Source of the DNA: Halictus rubicundus
Taxonomy: Eukaryota; Arthropoda; Insecta; Hymenoptera; Halictidae
Reading direction: 5' to 3'
Assembly: GCF_050948215.1 (NCBI RefSeq)
Contig: NC_135157.1
Location: 9,114,001 to 9,178,000 of the forward strand
Length of the DNA: 64,000 nucleotides
The position numbers were made by a program, and so were the translations under genes. The notes beneath the pieces are model-generated. The model saw only the letters and a list, made by a program, of their open reading frames with translations. It was not told the DNA's origin and ran no database searches. Below are positions 12,061-26,955 of the stretch, piece by piece. Each line of letters begins with the position of its first letter. Positions within the stretch are counted from its first letter, which is position 1.

Positions 12061-14139
12061 TTGCCCGCAAAAATTCCCACCACCAACAAAACCCAACCTC
12101 CGAAAGCTCCTCGCATATCCGCGAATTCAATTTCAATTCCCGGAGCGAGCTTTATCTTGGTATCAGGGAGTTACCATTAATATTCTTTATCATCTCGAGC
12201 GCTCAGAGCCACGAGTCGCTCGACGATCGGCGCGTCGAGCTTCGAGCTATTGATCACCAATTAAATTGCTCGACGATGGAAAAGAAGAACATTCGGTGGC
12301 CGAAGGGCCGAGAGGGGGCAGAAGGGAGGGAAAACGGATGCAAATACTCTCGCGGAAGTGGCATCGGGTGCCGTTGGCCGAGGTCAGAGTTCGTTACTGG
12401 GGGGAATTGCGCCCGGTTCGTTAGGAGAAGTCTCACGGACAATTAAAGTATTTTAATTGACCGGCCCGGGGTTCCGCGTTTGTCCTAACTCCGGGACATT
12501 ATTAACGACCCGAAACGAACCGCGGGCCGTTCTCAATTATCGAAATAATTAAGAGTTCTCCAAGCCACCGCGTGCAATCTACTCTATTTTCGAGTATTTT
12601 CGCCGTTCGAGAGAGAGCCGACGAACAATTGTTGTACCGTGTCGCGGACGGAAGTGTTTTCCGTCACTCGAACGTACTAACTTAATTATCAGGGAACAGT
12701 GTATATTTCTTTTTTCCACCCCCGAGCACGTTGGACGGGGACCACTTTTGAGTTTACACTAGACGATCGCGTTGGTTTTGTCGATGGGGGACATTCTGGT
12801 GCAAGTTGTCGCCATTTTGGTACCGGGCGCGCACCAAAGTAATTATTTACAAGAATCTCATTTGGGGAAATTGATAATATATTTGTAGATAAAATGATGT
12901 CATTTTCTTGGTACACAAAAATTAACAGAATACAACATTTGGGTAGAAAAAGAGGAAACAAAAATCAACACGAAACCGTTTAAATCGAATTTATTTTACA
13001 ATCAATTAATATCCATTTGATATATTTCTCCGGTTACGCCTATGTATATTTTACCCAAGGTGAAAACTCCAATGCGCACGCGCAGACAGTCACGTGGCCA
13101 ATCTAGAGATCCAATGACGCGCTTCTGTGCGTCATAGGCGGCGACGTCTAACAATAATTTAAATATTGAACGAACCATAAATTATTCGATAGGTGTTTCC
13201 GCTAGTTTCAGACTCAGTCGATCAAGTCATACTTCTGAGACTATTTGAGAAGCATTACCTGCGTGACTATACCTCGAAATCTAGGGATATAATGTCTTAT
13301 AGCCTTCGCGTGACAGCTCAAGCTTAGCTCAGTCTATAGTACGAGTTAGCGAGAAACTTTCTGTTGAGTATACACGCAGAATCGAAGACAAGGTGATGAA
13401 TGTATTATCGAGGTAGTTCCTATGAGCTGCTTGATGATACTAACGCTCGATGACTGAAGTATCGATTCCCCTATCGACAAGATTGATTATAATTCGCGGG
13501 GAATTTGAAATAATTTCCTCATTTGCGAACTCTGACGATTGTTTAATGGTGATCATAGCGATCAAGCTCGATACTGATCAAAATGAAGTCAATCTTGAAG
13601 ATCGTTTATTGCTCCGAGTTGCTCAAACGAGTGTGTACAAAGAGTGGGATTGAGGTAGCACTACGAACAAATGGGATTAAATTAATAACAATAATTTTTA
13701 TTTCCGTACATAAATTTGGTTATTATTCGATAAAATCTTGAACATAAAGACTTCTTTTGGAGCACGATTGCTTCGCAATTGGAGCGTGACGATTGATCAA
13801 TGTCACGTGGGCTATCTTCCTCGTATGAAACACCAATTTACACTAAAGAGTTAATAAATTCCAATTACAAAGTGTTCAGATCTCATAGCTCCTCGCGATG
13901 CATAAGAGTATAAATATACTAGTACGCTTAATCAGGGCGCTTAATAGCGTCGTGAATGTTAGTTAAAAATGAGGAAGGTGTCCACTGTCATTTGGTCGAT
14001 AGCTGTCTCCATTGTTGAGGTCTTCGCGGTTCAATTTATTGCGACACCGACCGGAAGTGACGTTTAAATCGATGATGCGACACGTGCTCCTATTTCAAAG
14101 CATCTTGGGACACTTGGAAATGGTGGACTGGCCGAAAAG
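12061..14139. other. Gene-free stretch
   Basis: No gene is recognised. The stretch has a 20-bp imperfect hairpin (8-bp arms around a GTAT loop) at 12440-12459. ORFs here are short and resemble no family. Confidence 0.55.
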
Positions 14140-14700
14140 GTTGCAAAGTTATTTTTATACGGAGTGAAGTTTCTTCATTAAACATACTAGGAGTAACAAA
14201 ATAAAATTAATCACCCATGGGGTTGTACAACGAGACACTATTTCACTTTATAAAATATTGAAAAATTACTTACTGTAATATCCAAGAAACGGAAAATATC
14301 CGAGCAAGAAATACATGTACCAAAAATAAAACTAATAGCACAAGGGGTTGAAAAAGGACTTGCAATTTCTCTTCATCAAACACCCAAGATAAGAAAATCA
14401 CCTAGTGTACTTCTTGAATAATGTTCAAGACAAAATATTCAGTGAAACAAGCAAGAAATACATGTTTCAGTAATAAATCTGCAATCGATAGAGCTGAAAA
14501 ATGAGTCACAATTTTTCTCCATTAAACATCCAAGATAAGAAACTCCCTAAGAAAATTACCTGGTATATTTTTTTAATAAAGTCCAACCCTAGTCAAAGTA
14601 TTCAGTGAAACATCAAATTTCAACAACAAAACTACAACCCAAGAGTCTAAAAAAGGGGTCACAATGTTTCCCAACAAAACACGCAACGCAATCAACCTCC
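14140..14700. repeat. Degenerate tandem repeat, about 150-bp units
   Basis: Blocks built around TTGCAATTT or TCACAATTT, CTTCATCAAACA.CCAAGATAAGAAA, CC.AGTGTA or CCTGGTATA, and AAATATTCAGTGAAACA recur near 14143, 14361, 14507 and 14660. Spacing is about 150 bp for the last copies and larger for the first. Heavily diverged. Confidence 0.55.
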
Positions 14701-15479
14701 TAAGAAAACTCAGCGCAATTTATAAATTGCAAACAGGCCTAAAACACCAATACAACAAGTGTCGATGCATTTAACCGGGAGCACGCGTTCATAGCGTTTT
14801 CCGGGCCTAACAGCAGCCTGTAGAACAGTATTTTTCCTATCGACATAAGCTGCGAGCCTCGAATTACGTTTTGCACGCAACGCTTCTACAAACTCGCATA
14901 ATCTCGCAGTGATTCGCGCCCCGGAGTGTTTCCATCGCGCCGATTTCTCTTGGCGCCTTACGAAAAGCTGTTTCGTCGAAAGTACAGGACTCCCTCGATA
15001 GCGGATCGTGGAGTCCTCTCGTTTCAGGCGTCTTCAACGTCGAGGACGCGTTATTCCTCCGACAAGAAGCTCCGTAACATGTAAATACGATAGAAGCCGC
15101 GCGCGCACGCATGCATGTGCGCGCGCGTTCGTGTATAAAGATCTTCTTCCTATAGTCTAACACACGCGGTTAGGTTACACGCCAACCGACCACGTAACGC
15201 ACGAACACACAGCCACGTACTTTAGGATCTATTACTCTCTGTAAACTCGTAAACTAATCTAATCTTCCTCTAATTAAGGGGCCGCTCGGTCGCGCTCGCT
15301 TTATCTATTAACGAGACTCTTCTCGCTTGATGTTCGCGCGTCGGTGCTGTCCGGCGTTCTCTGTTCACGGGAACAGCAACGGGAAACTAGCCTAATCGAC
15401 CCGCGTACTCTACCCTAATCGAAGCCCTCAGACGTTCTGAGAAAGTCACGGAACAGGTGACGCGAAACATGGAGCTGAA
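14701..15479. other. Gene-free stretch
   Basis: No supportable gene. It contains a short alternating CG/CA run (GCGCGCGCACGCATGCATGTGCGCGCGCG area at about 15098-15129, interrupted) that could adopt an alternative helix; no function can be assigned. Confidence 0.5.
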
Positions 15480-15775
15480 CAATCCTCTATTGGCGATTCG
15501 AAGGTGTCCGCTAGCTATTGGTAGCTATAGCTTCGCGTGAAAGGACATCTCAATCCTGGATTGAAGATTCAGGATTGTTGAAGACGTCTAGTAGCTACTG
15601 GAAGGTATAGCTTCAGTACAAAGGACACGTCAATTCTCGAATGACGATTCAGGATTGTCGGAAGGTATTAAGAGCTATAGCTTCAGGAAAAAGGACACCT
15701 CAATCATCGAATAAGGATTGAGGATTGAGTCCAAGGTGCCTGGCAGCTATAGCTGCAGGTAGGACACCTGGGCGA
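15480..15775. repeat. Tandem minisatellite, 70-80-bp units, about four copies
   Basis: The core GGTATAGCTTC or GCTATAGCTTC recurs at about 15525, 15605, 15674 and 15746, each followed by AAAGGACA.CTCAAT and GATTCAGGATTG or GATTGAGGATTG. The last unit is truncated after GGACACCTGG. Confidence 0.7.
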
Positions 15776-18700
15776 TTGGATACATGGTAGGAAGTATTTT
15801 TTGGAAAGCATGATGATTGATTGGGGAGAGTTATAAGGGATCGATCGTGGATTTCTTCGGGGGCTAACTAAAGGTTGAAGAGCAACTGTTGCTGTTCCCA
15901 GTCTTCGTGTCTCCTCGACTGCCCGTGCTTAACTCCTTCCGCTGCTATCTCGAGTGTCTGTGCATCTTCGCGACACACTGTCCGCGGCTGGTATCTTCGC
16001 CATCCCTATTTCCGGTCTCCTTCGAACGTTCCTTGAACTATGATCTATCATACTCGCTGGTAAACTTGGTCGTCTTTCGTTCGGAACACAGCAGCTCGTC
16101 GGATCCTGACGTTCCAAGTCTTTGCGAGTCTTGGACTTTGTTGAGCTATTTGAAGATTTGACTATAACTGCATCCGGTCGTTTCTGTCTCGGTATCTTCA
16201 GTAGTTTTAGTTTTCGTTTCGACTTTTTCTGAAAACAGAAAATAGATCACCTTAAAAAATTGATGAAAATTAGAACATAGGATAGTATTGAATTGTCAAT
16301 TAAGTTCTTGTATTCTGTGGAGAAACTAAGTCTTTTTATAGATGGTTAAAGTGAAAACCATTCCACTGAAATCATTCCTGTTTGCGCTATTTTATGCAAC
16401 AGTCTATATCGTTTCCTTTTCAGTTTTATATTTATTTTAACCAAATTGTCGCTACTACGATTAAAATAATTAGAATTCTGACAGACAGACAGAAACAGAC
16501 AGTCGTGTATGTGGGAAAGTAACCTATTTCTCTTTGAGTAATGAATAATAAATCCGTAAAATCGTGCAGATCTTAATGATCCTGGGGAATCATTACGCGG
16601 AATCCTGTGGTTCAGTTCCGTGCAAAAATTCGCCAAAAAGAGCTTCGAGAACGTGAAACAGATCGACCAGGAATAAAAGTGTGACTATGCAGTGTTCCCC
16701 AATTAAATATATGTCCTGGTCGACGTCACGGGTCGCTTTTGCGCACTGTTCCCCGTTCTGCCGCAGGATTGCGTAACAGTGTAAACACGTTATCCTTCGA
16801 TCGGGGTTCCCAGGCAGCGAGATGGAAATCGCAATAATTCCAGGGTATCGATCGGTTAGCATATCGCTCAATCTGCGATCTCTTCTGATCTGATCATCTG
16901 GAGATCGTCCGTGACGATTTGCGCGAACCACTATCCCGATGATGCCCGTTGCCTCGACTGAAAGAGTTTCTCATTTCGAACGGCAGAATTCGCCATTTTA
17001 ATTTCTTTTCGATTTATTTGAACTGGAAAGAGGATTTGCTAGACGAGCTGCTCGGCTTTCTGGATTGCGATACCGACCGAGTCGGGCAGATCTAATGCTG
17101 TCTTTTGGCGGAGGACATTGAATCCTGATGACTTCTCTCATGTTGACGAAGGATATCCACGACCAATGGCCAGACGCACTTCGCTCTATCGCCGCTCGAC
17201 CCTTGAACTTCGCCTGAACTTCGCTCCTTCGAACGCTTCTGAACGCTCCTTCAACTCACATTCACGTACACAGCTGTCTCCATCTTCTGTAGTCTCTATT
17301 CGAACCAGAGAGTTGCACGAGATTCGGTGGAAAGGGCGTGTGAAGCGGGTCTCGACCTGAAAATGCAATCAAAATGCAAGAAAAATGCTCCCGTGGATAG
17401 CGCTAGGATTGTGGTCCAAGGTCACTCAAATGTTTCCCCTACCACGATGACCTGTGCTTTTTATTTTGCCCATTGGAAGTTTTTCGTTTCTGTACAATGA
17501 AAATCAATTTTTAATGTGAGCCCTGAAGTTCTGTTTTTCCAGCGAGTTGGAAAGCTACCTCCATTTTGTTCACACCGCACGAACTCTCTTCTGCGGATGC
17601 GAAATGGCGTCACGAAGAAACGAAGGAGACAATATCAGAAAGGAATTGAACGACGCATAACTCGAAAGAATAAAATTATTTTGAAATTTTTAGTTGAAGA
17701 GAGCCCCTTGAATAAAGCCTTGCCATCTTTAAGAGACCAACAAGTGCTCTGCTTATTCGTTATTTATTCATTATTCGTTTACGATGGCAATATAAATGCT
17801 GCTGTATATTTATCATATGCCGAGTTCCAGCTGAGCACCAAATAAGATTGTATGGCATAAAATGAACTAGGAAAAGTGACCTGGAACCACCATTTTCCTT
17901 CGCAACGACCGCAGCAACGTATTCAATGAAAGATCAAACGATCGTACCATAAAAATCGAGCGTACCAAAGCGATCTATACTTCCATTAAATACTCGCATT
18001 ATCTAGAGCTGCAGCGAGTTGCATTTTCAGGACGAGACTCTCGCCCCAATAGAATCGTTCGTTATATAGGGTGTCGCGTCAGGAAGACCGTTCGCCCCGT
18101 TCACAATTTTTGCAACTAAAAATTGACGGACAGTGCAACGTCAACCGGACGCGTCGCGTTTTGTAATCCTTCCAACGAGAGCCTTGACAATTTTTTAACT
18201 ATTCGTTAGTTGCCTTAGCGTAAACGAAGAGAGTGGGAGGGGAGGGGGGAGATGAAGAAACATGGAAGAACAGCCCTCCGGTCCAATTTAAAGTGATCCC
18301 TCGCGCGTTTATTATTCGACGCCGGTGTTTCTCTGCGCGTGTTTCGATGACAGTTTTTTAATTATCTAGGATTCGTAGGGTTATTGGTTTTTCTTTTCTT
18401 TTTTTTTTTTAAACGATGTAGTAGGAATGAGAAACACTGTCGCGAACGCAACGACCACCGCGGCAGACCATTTTTACGCGACAAGACGAAGTGGACACCC
18501 GTTGTACGTACTCGCGTCCAAATTGCTCGATGCGAGCCGATAATGTCCCCTTCCGGTCGATCGAACGAGAATACAGTGTTCATAAAATTGTTATTGACTT
18601 TTTCGAGTCGAAGCTGAAGCCTAACAACCGAGCCTCAACAGTAATTTATAACAGTATAACAGTCGACTGCAATTTTTATGGCGAAGAAAAGATATTGCAA

Positions 18701-21700
18701 GATCTCCGTCGTTTAAAATACATTTTCTTATGTTAAGAAAGAAGTTACTGTAAAATTGGCAATAAAATACAGCTGTGTTGGACATTGTTTATTTTTCATA
18801 AAATTCTGTAAATCGGCAATAAAATAAAGCCACGTTAAATAATATTGACGTCTGAATTTTAGAATTTTTCGAAGACTTCGACAAGTGACAATTCATCCAT
18901 TCTCTAGAGAAATAATGCAATATAAATTCCAGTAACAAAAGTTTCATTTAATAAACTGTATTATTTAGATTTACAATTTTAGTGTTTTTCGACGAAGATT
19001 GATCTTTAACAAGATAATGGTATCGATTAAAAATAGTGCAGTAATGCAAGAAGTGAATTCAATGAGAATTTTATGCACACCACGAAGAAGATGATTCGTC
19101 GACGGAATGCAGGGATGAACTCGAGAACCCGCGCGTCCTTCGTCTCGATTTAATATAGCGATATAGCGTAAGCTTAGTACACCGATATATACGATATATT
19201 ATTATACATAATATATTTTATATATATTCCGACGAAACCGTAAACGATAACAGTTATTAAGGAACCCGTGTAGCTTCGCCAACGTGACTTCCATACACGT
19301 GGATCGAGGAACCATAAATTCTCGGCTGATTGCGAGACTCCTGTCATGGCGGCCAAGGAACTTAGACTCCGTCGATGATAATAAAAAAATGCGCCCGATC
19401 CTGCGGAGATTTTACAAAAAAAAATCCTACAATATTCTAATTTTCACAAAAATGACACCCTTCCAAATATCTAAACAACATTTACTTTACTGAAGCAGAC
19501 ATAATTCTGCAAATGAAATAAACCACTTCACAGTGATTTATAACTTATTAGCGAGATATTGCTCGCAGCATACAAGAAAATCATTTACAATATTTTCAAA
19601 GGCCCAAGCGTTCCATCGAATTTAAACAGTAAATAATCTTTGTTAAAAAATATTGTCGTGTCTGAATTTGTGGGGATTATTAAGTGGGGTAATTAATTCT
19701 CTTTTCAAGGATTCCGTAGGGTTGAAGGCACGACGTCACTTAGAGAACGATGTGTTCAAATCTAGTTCTAGCGTTAAGTACGTCACGCACCAAATTAATT
19801 AGCCACCGTAAGAGTATTTACCTCGGACCGGTTTAAAGGTGTTCGGCGGACCTAGACCTCCTTGTTTCCGGTTCAGACGAGCGAACATCCGGTTCGGTCT
19901 CGTTTCTTAAATGTCTGCGATTATCGCTAGAAATCCACGCACAATGATAACCAGTCCAGTCTCATTCTATGTAATACGCTGCAAAAATCACCATAATTAT
20001 TCTTCAACCAGGTACAAATCTAAAGCAGTTTCGCCACTTTCCAACAAAAGCATACAAAATGTACGAATATAATCCAAATTTGATTTCTCGGTCATCAGAA
20101 CAATTTTCAAAACGAAAACTTCTGCATCTCCCAAATTACTTGCACATCCCCAACGAAGGCAATTACGTCCATTTTTTTTTTAAACGAGAACGTATAAAAC
20201 ATTTTCAAATAAAATTCGAATATAAAATGTACGAGTGCGAGGATTAAGGTGAACGCAAATTCGATTTCACAGTCATCGATCCCTAGTTTCATGAAACGAG
20301 CACACGACACTTTCGCATCCCTCAAATCATTTAAACGTTCCAAACGACTGCAATTAGGACAGAAGCGCCAGATAAATCCTCCAAAGAGGCGAAATCAAAA
20401 GCGGCTCCTCGAAAAACGGCAGAGAAGGGGTTCAAGATGGCGTGAAATCTGTTGAAAATCACCGAATCGTTCGTGCTCGAGATAGAAATCTCGCTGGTTC
20501 GACACGGAACCCGTTTGGCGGCTCGCCCCGTTCAGATTTTCGGCGAAATCAGTGAAATCGGACACGCATCGCGATGATCAACAGCGCGGAATCGTTGCTC
20601 GGGCAAATGGAAACTCGACGTTAGTTCTGCGGTTACGCAAAGCCGGTTCTCACAGTTCTACGCCTCTATGTTTCTGTTTCTGCTCCCGCTTAACTAATTC
20701 CCGAATGCAGAAACATTCCGAAACAATGAAGCCGCCGCCGCGATGAGAACGCTTGTTAAGCGGAAGCGGCTTGTTTTCACTTCGAGCATGCTACCGCGGA
20801 TTTCGCGGATTCCGCGTGTACGAGTCGTTTTCAGGATGAACGGCCGCCGCACGCGTTTTGCGTATGCTCTTGTCGGAGGTTGTTGGTGGCGGTACCGCAG
20901 AAGTTTTCCCTGGGAAATTGCTTTTTCTTTTTTGGGAAAGTTACCGTAAACGCTGTGGAGAAAGCTTAAAGTGCCGGGGAAGTCCGAAGGAAATGTTGAG
21001 GTTGCTTACAAATTGCTAAAAATAATTTATATGGTGCGGAATCGTGGTTGCTGCTTGACAGACTTGACAGAAATTCATTGGTACGAGCATTTGCTAAAGA
21101 ATTTTTCAATGTTTTATTGCTAATTTAACATTATATGATTTAATGTAATTTTTAAATTTAAGAAAAAGGTATTTTGTTGACTATACTGAAGCGAATAGCT
21201 TTTATAACATCGTAAAAGAAATTTAAATTGCAAGGCAGTCAAATGAAACAGGCGTGCTAACTGTGGTTGTTACACGACCATTTTCATAGAAACTCATTGT
21301 AGTGAGCTTTTGTTAAGGAATTTTTATTGCAAGCTTTTTGTAATTGCGACTGAACCGTGGACGATTTTTCAGAGACTATATTTTCAACAGTGAGAGCTGA
21401 ATTGAAGCGGGTCTCTTTTGTTAGCGAGTTTACAAAAATAAAACAAATATTTTGTGCAACTTTATAAATGCAGAATGCATCCAAACCGCAAATCCATTTT
21501 TGTATGGATTTTATTTATGTTTTTTAGCGATTATTCTTTCTATTGGTTACGATATTTGGAACAGAAAGACATGGATTAATACTATGGGACACTTGTTGGT
21601 GATAAAAAATCTTTAAAAAATGGTTAATATTTGCAATAAAAGATTAGGGAATCATTGTGCGCGTGTTTTGAGTAAAATCGCAGTGAGAAACGATTCCAGT

Positions 21701-22776
21701 TCCAAAAAATCGCCCGATTTAGTTCCTTGCTCATTACGCCATTTGCAATATTGTCCGACATTAAGCAACTATACCGAGTAGTCCGTGTTGTAGTAATAGG
21801 GCGATTCTTCACGAAAGAGAACAGTTAAACTAACAAACATATGTATAAAATAATATTTATACCTAGGAACCTTCACATCAAAATAATGTGGATACATGTA
21901 CTCGAGCTGTCTGACCATTGCGCACCGTTTCTACTTAAACTGTAAACAGACGCGTGCGCTGCAGACATATTTCATTTTATCCTTCAACAATCGTAGTTGT
22001 TATCGCGCATTTTAACACAATATTTCAGTCAGAACAAGTGTTATTTAAAATCTCTGTAACAATTTTAATTAAAAAGTTAATAATATACGCGTAATTCAGA
22101 GCAGTAAGTGCAAGATTAAACGAGATTAATTAACCTGGTCACCACTCCACAACTACTCGATCGAAACTTTCTTTGAAAATTCTTGAAAATAGAATACTTA
22201 AACTATTTTCTAACAGGTTCTGGTCTAGATATGACAAACATTGAACGCATTCGTACCACTAATAATATTTTATTCATCGTTGACCTCGTTCGTAATTTTT
22301 TTTTGATTGAGGGTTCAAGTTAAAAATTCGAACTCAATGGACAATTTAATATTAATATAATAGTGACTATATCAATCCCAAATTGCTGAAAAAATCTTGA
22401 AAAAACGTTCTTGCAAAAATAGTAAAAATCTAGAACGAAGAAAAATCTTTTCTGGCAAAATTCCCGAGTGGAGAAAAATCTTGTTTTCGCAAAGAATGGC
22501 GGAGATCTTACTGTTTCGCGAAGAATTGCCCACGTCCCGTGTACCACCAGCATCTCCGAGCAAAAAATTCTGAGAACTCGACGTCGAAGTTGTACTCGGT
22601 CGTGCGACATCGTTACCTTGGTCGATCTCGCATGAGCAGCGAGAGAAAAAGAGAAACCATAAGATAGAGCACGCTAAAAGATGATGAAGAAGAAGAAGAA
22701 GAGAAACTAGGAAGAGTCCGCGCGGTTTGAAGCGAAGCGCGATAAAAAGACAGCGAGAAAGAAGAAAGAGATTCTA

Positions 22777-22779
22777 TTA

Positions 22780-22829
<50 letters not shown>

Positions 22830-22850
22830 CATACATACATACATACATAC
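22777..22850. repeat. Compound microsatellite (TA)n-(ACAT)n
   Basis: A TA dinucleotide run to about 22824 passes into seven ACAT-type tetranucleotides. Further TA runs lie at 22852-22898. Confidence 0.9.
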
Positions 22851-25800
22851 AATATATAATACATATATATATATACATGTATATATATAATATATATTTT
22901 AGCAACAGATGCAACGAAGGACAAGTTCGTTATATTTTGAGGGACACAACGAACGATGGACAGTCGCGTAAACCCGATCGCTCACGCACATTCTTAAATG
23001 CATAAACATAATTCTATTATTATACAAACAATATACACCAATTAATATACATAACGTGTACCGTGGCGAGCATGGAAACCAGAGATAAGAATGAGAAAAA
23101 CGCTCGACGCCCTAATCACGATGAAACCACCTTTACCCCGCCATTTACCCGTCGTGTTACGCGGTCCATATTTGCAAGATATGAAAAATATTTGCAACAC
23201 GAGAATAATAAAACAGTCGCGTTCCTTTTTCCCCTTTATGGTACTTCGGCGATGAGAAACGCGGAAACCGTGGTGTAAATAAGAAGACCTTGTAAAGACA
23301 GCTCGTAGGGTTTAATCGGAATAAAATGAAGTAAACCCGTACTGTAGAAAAGCGATTATAATGATTAAGGATAAACCGTGAGAAAAAAAGCGTTGTAGAT
23401 ATTAAGGGAAACTAGATCGAGATACACTATGTAGGGATTAAGTAATGTTATACTGGCGAGAACTGGGTAACCCAGTCGGGCCAATATTCGATAAATATCG
23501 GTGTCAAGATAGATAGATAGGCTCTTCTTTTCCCGTTGTTCTCTCAGTTTGCCCGTGATCAAGCGAACGATCGTTGCTCCGCCAAGATGGCGGCCGAACT
23601 AGCCGCCAGATAACTGACATTGCCCGGATTCGTCGGTTGTCAGTGTCGGCCTTCCTGCACCCTCGTTTTCACGGGGCCCCGTGCTCTAATTCGTTGCCCC
23701 AGTTTCTCAAAAAATTATCAAACCGATGGTTTTTCTAAATTTTTACCCTTACAATAGTTCGTCGAAGTCCTCGATTTTCTAGATTATCTCGATCACTGTG
23801 GACCCTCATTTGCTATCGCCGGTAAAAGTTTATAAAATGCAGAAAAATAGGTGCACAATTGAATAAGTCTCCTTTATTCAATAATTCAATTATTGTATAA
23901 ATAAAATTCCTCTTCATACCAGTTCCTTAAAGTATGGTCGAACCAGAGGAAATTTGTAGAAGCATGTTCGTTTATAAATTCACAAATTATTAGAATCTTG
24001 ATCGTTTTGGAGAAAATATAAATTGTAATAAATCTGCCATTTTTTAAAGAGGTTCTACTCTTTATGTTCATTCCTAGGTTTCAGAATTATTCAAATAAAA
24101 AATTAACAGATGAAGATCTTTTAAAAAAATTATTATACGAAGTTTGTTTCAAAATTGAATTATCAGGAAACTTTCCTTAATTGTGCAATTAAGTGGAAGG
24201 GTGTGCCCCTTCGAGGCATTTTCAATCGGGCCAAATAATCGCGGTTGGTTCTGAAGGATCAATTAGCGTTCGTTCAGGAGGTTGTCTAATGATTTCTAGC
24301 CAGATATTTGCCGTCGATCGTGATGATCCAGAAATCGAAGGGGGCCCGGTAACCGACATGCAACGCAATTAACGGTAATTGCTATAAATACGGAACGCAA
24401 CCGTTTAAATTATAGCCTCGGTCAATAGTAATTCCGATCGCGGCTGATACGGAGCAGAGTTGATATCGGTTGCCGGTAATTCCGGCTGCAACCTGCATTA
24501 ATAAGTCAATAACAATTTGGATCGATATCAATCGCGACCAGTTATAGTCCTCCTGCATCGTCGTGTGCCAATCTCTCGCCCTCCGATCGTTAGCACTGTT
24601 TGCTGCCATTAATGCTGATGATGGATTAATTGTCGTACAACACGTCGCCACACCTCCTCTCGAAAAAAATTTGTTTAAATAGAAACTGGGGTAACGACGC
24701 CGCGAGCCTCGAACGTGGATCATCAGTTTAGGTGAATCCTGGTAGATCTCCGACCAACGCACTCGATGCGAATGAAACATAATTCCCCGGAAATTTAGGA
24801 CACCATTTTGTGCAGTAATTGAGTCTTCGAATGATGTTGTTTATTTCGCTTGAAATTGAAATACGAAAATCATTGCAGCCGTAGAAAGACTGATTTTTCG
24901 AATTAATGATAAAAATTAGCACTTAATTCTTGTATCATTTAAAAAAAAAATTAATCTTTAATTTTGAAGTGCATTGACTCACCTCGTTTGATGTTCTACA
25001 AAAAGAATCAACAAATAGAAAATTGATCTTTTCTATATTACACTGTATAGCAAATACAAAATTGTTTTTCGTTGTATAAAAATTGTGATATAATTAGTGC
25101 TGTTTTACATGTACATGGCTTCAGTCTTCTTAAGGTTAAAATGATAATGACACTTAACTATTGATCATGATGGACTGAGACCTATAAAGGATTCTCGAAA
25201 CACTTTCATTTCAATTCTGAATTTTCTGTTCCGTTCGAAAATCATTATTCGAACGAGGAACGTCTTCGAAGACGTTGAACAACAAGAGAACATTACTTAA
25301 ACTTTAATGCCGCTGATGGGACCAAGTTTAATATGCGCACACAATTTTACACAATTATTCCGAAGACAAATTTAATCTTTGCATATTTCTAAAGCATACT
25401 TGATTTATTCTTAAAATTTGTAAGTGCAATGTTTCAAAGTTGTCAATTCTTGGAACTCGAGGGTAATTGTAGTAATATTCGAGCCTAATCGATTTTTTAC
25501 ACGAGTGCATAATGGATCAGTCTAAAAAGTGAATGCGCTCCTGTTGACTTAAAAATTTCGTCAACATGTACACTGCTTGCGCAAACATGTGAAAATGATT
25601 GCAAAAGTACCTCTAGAAAATACAAAAATATTTCCTAAAAATGTTGTAAAAATCATTTCCTTTGTCACAAACTATTAGTAAAAATACATTATTTTCAATT
25701 TACCATCATAATCTTGTTCAACAAAATTTTTTCTGAAGGATTTTCTTAAAAATAAAAGTGTGGTAATACATCAATCAGAATAAATGGTACCGATATTTTT

Positions 25801-26939
25801 TCATTCAAGAATGCGAACGACGCTATCACAAATCATCTACGAAAATGTATGCTTTCGATACTAAACGCCAAATTCCATTGCCAGCGAATACATCACCCGT
25901 CAGATTAGTATGTGCATACATTGACTGTTAAGTGTGAAGATTTGCTGAATGAACACATTTGCTGTGACATACTCATTGAGATATGCAGGACGATACCGAG
26001 GAACAGAAAGCACAGAAACACTAGTAAAAGGTTCGAATATTTATACAAATTTCCATAGATAGATCTTCAGGAAACGGATTTACGTGCACGTTTCTTGCGA
26101 AAATAGTTTTGGCGGGCCGAAAATACCATATTTGCATTCGACGGCTTTTCTAAGGTGCGATGAATAAATGCACGCATAATCTATTACACGCCAATACTAT
26201 TTATGTGTTCCAAAGAATATCGAAAAAGAATTTCTTAAAAGTCAGCGGTGTTTCTAACGATTAGAGAGCCGGACTTCATGCAAAATTGTCTATATCAGTT
26301 GAAAAACATAGGAGCCAAGTAAAAATGTTTCTCTCGAAAATCTCTAATTTTTCTAATTTTTTATTGTCTCAAATTTGGCCTACTCATTTTTCCAATGAAC
26401 GTATAAATTGACGAACGATTAAATTTGGTTTTTAAGAACCTGCAAAAGGCTCGTGCGAATGGCCGATGAATTGTTTATTTTTTTTTTTTTTTTTTTGGTG
26501 CTTGGTCCCATCAGAATTTCGCAATTAATTCGCTCAGAACAGCTGCAAGGTGGACATCAGTCATTAAATCGTCACTGAGATCGCTCTGTCATCAGAGAGA
26601 GAAAGAGGGAACATAATCAAACGATTGCAAGCAGCTTCACGCGAACAAGCTCAAAACCACGGGAATAAAATGGCCGCTCGATGTTTCAATGTTCGCGGAA
26701 CAAAGAGGATAACGAAACGAAGTATTAAATGTTCAATTATACTCGGTGTAGTACTCGATAAGGCAGTGAGGGGCGGAACTGTGTCAATAATAATTAAAAT
26801 TACGAAAAACACCAGCAATTTTTTTAAGGGCGTAACTGAAACAAAAAAATAAAACGACTGGACCAGCGAGCTCAAACAAACAAAAAAAAAAAAAACTTCA
26901 AACGGCGATGCCCGAATTTCCGCCGATTTTCACTGATCG

Positions 26940-26955
26940 CCCCCCCCCCCCCCCC
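26940..26955. repeat. Poly-C homopolymer
   Basis: An uninterrupted C run followed directly by seven A. Length may be an assembly or sequencing uncertainty. Confidence 0.85.
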
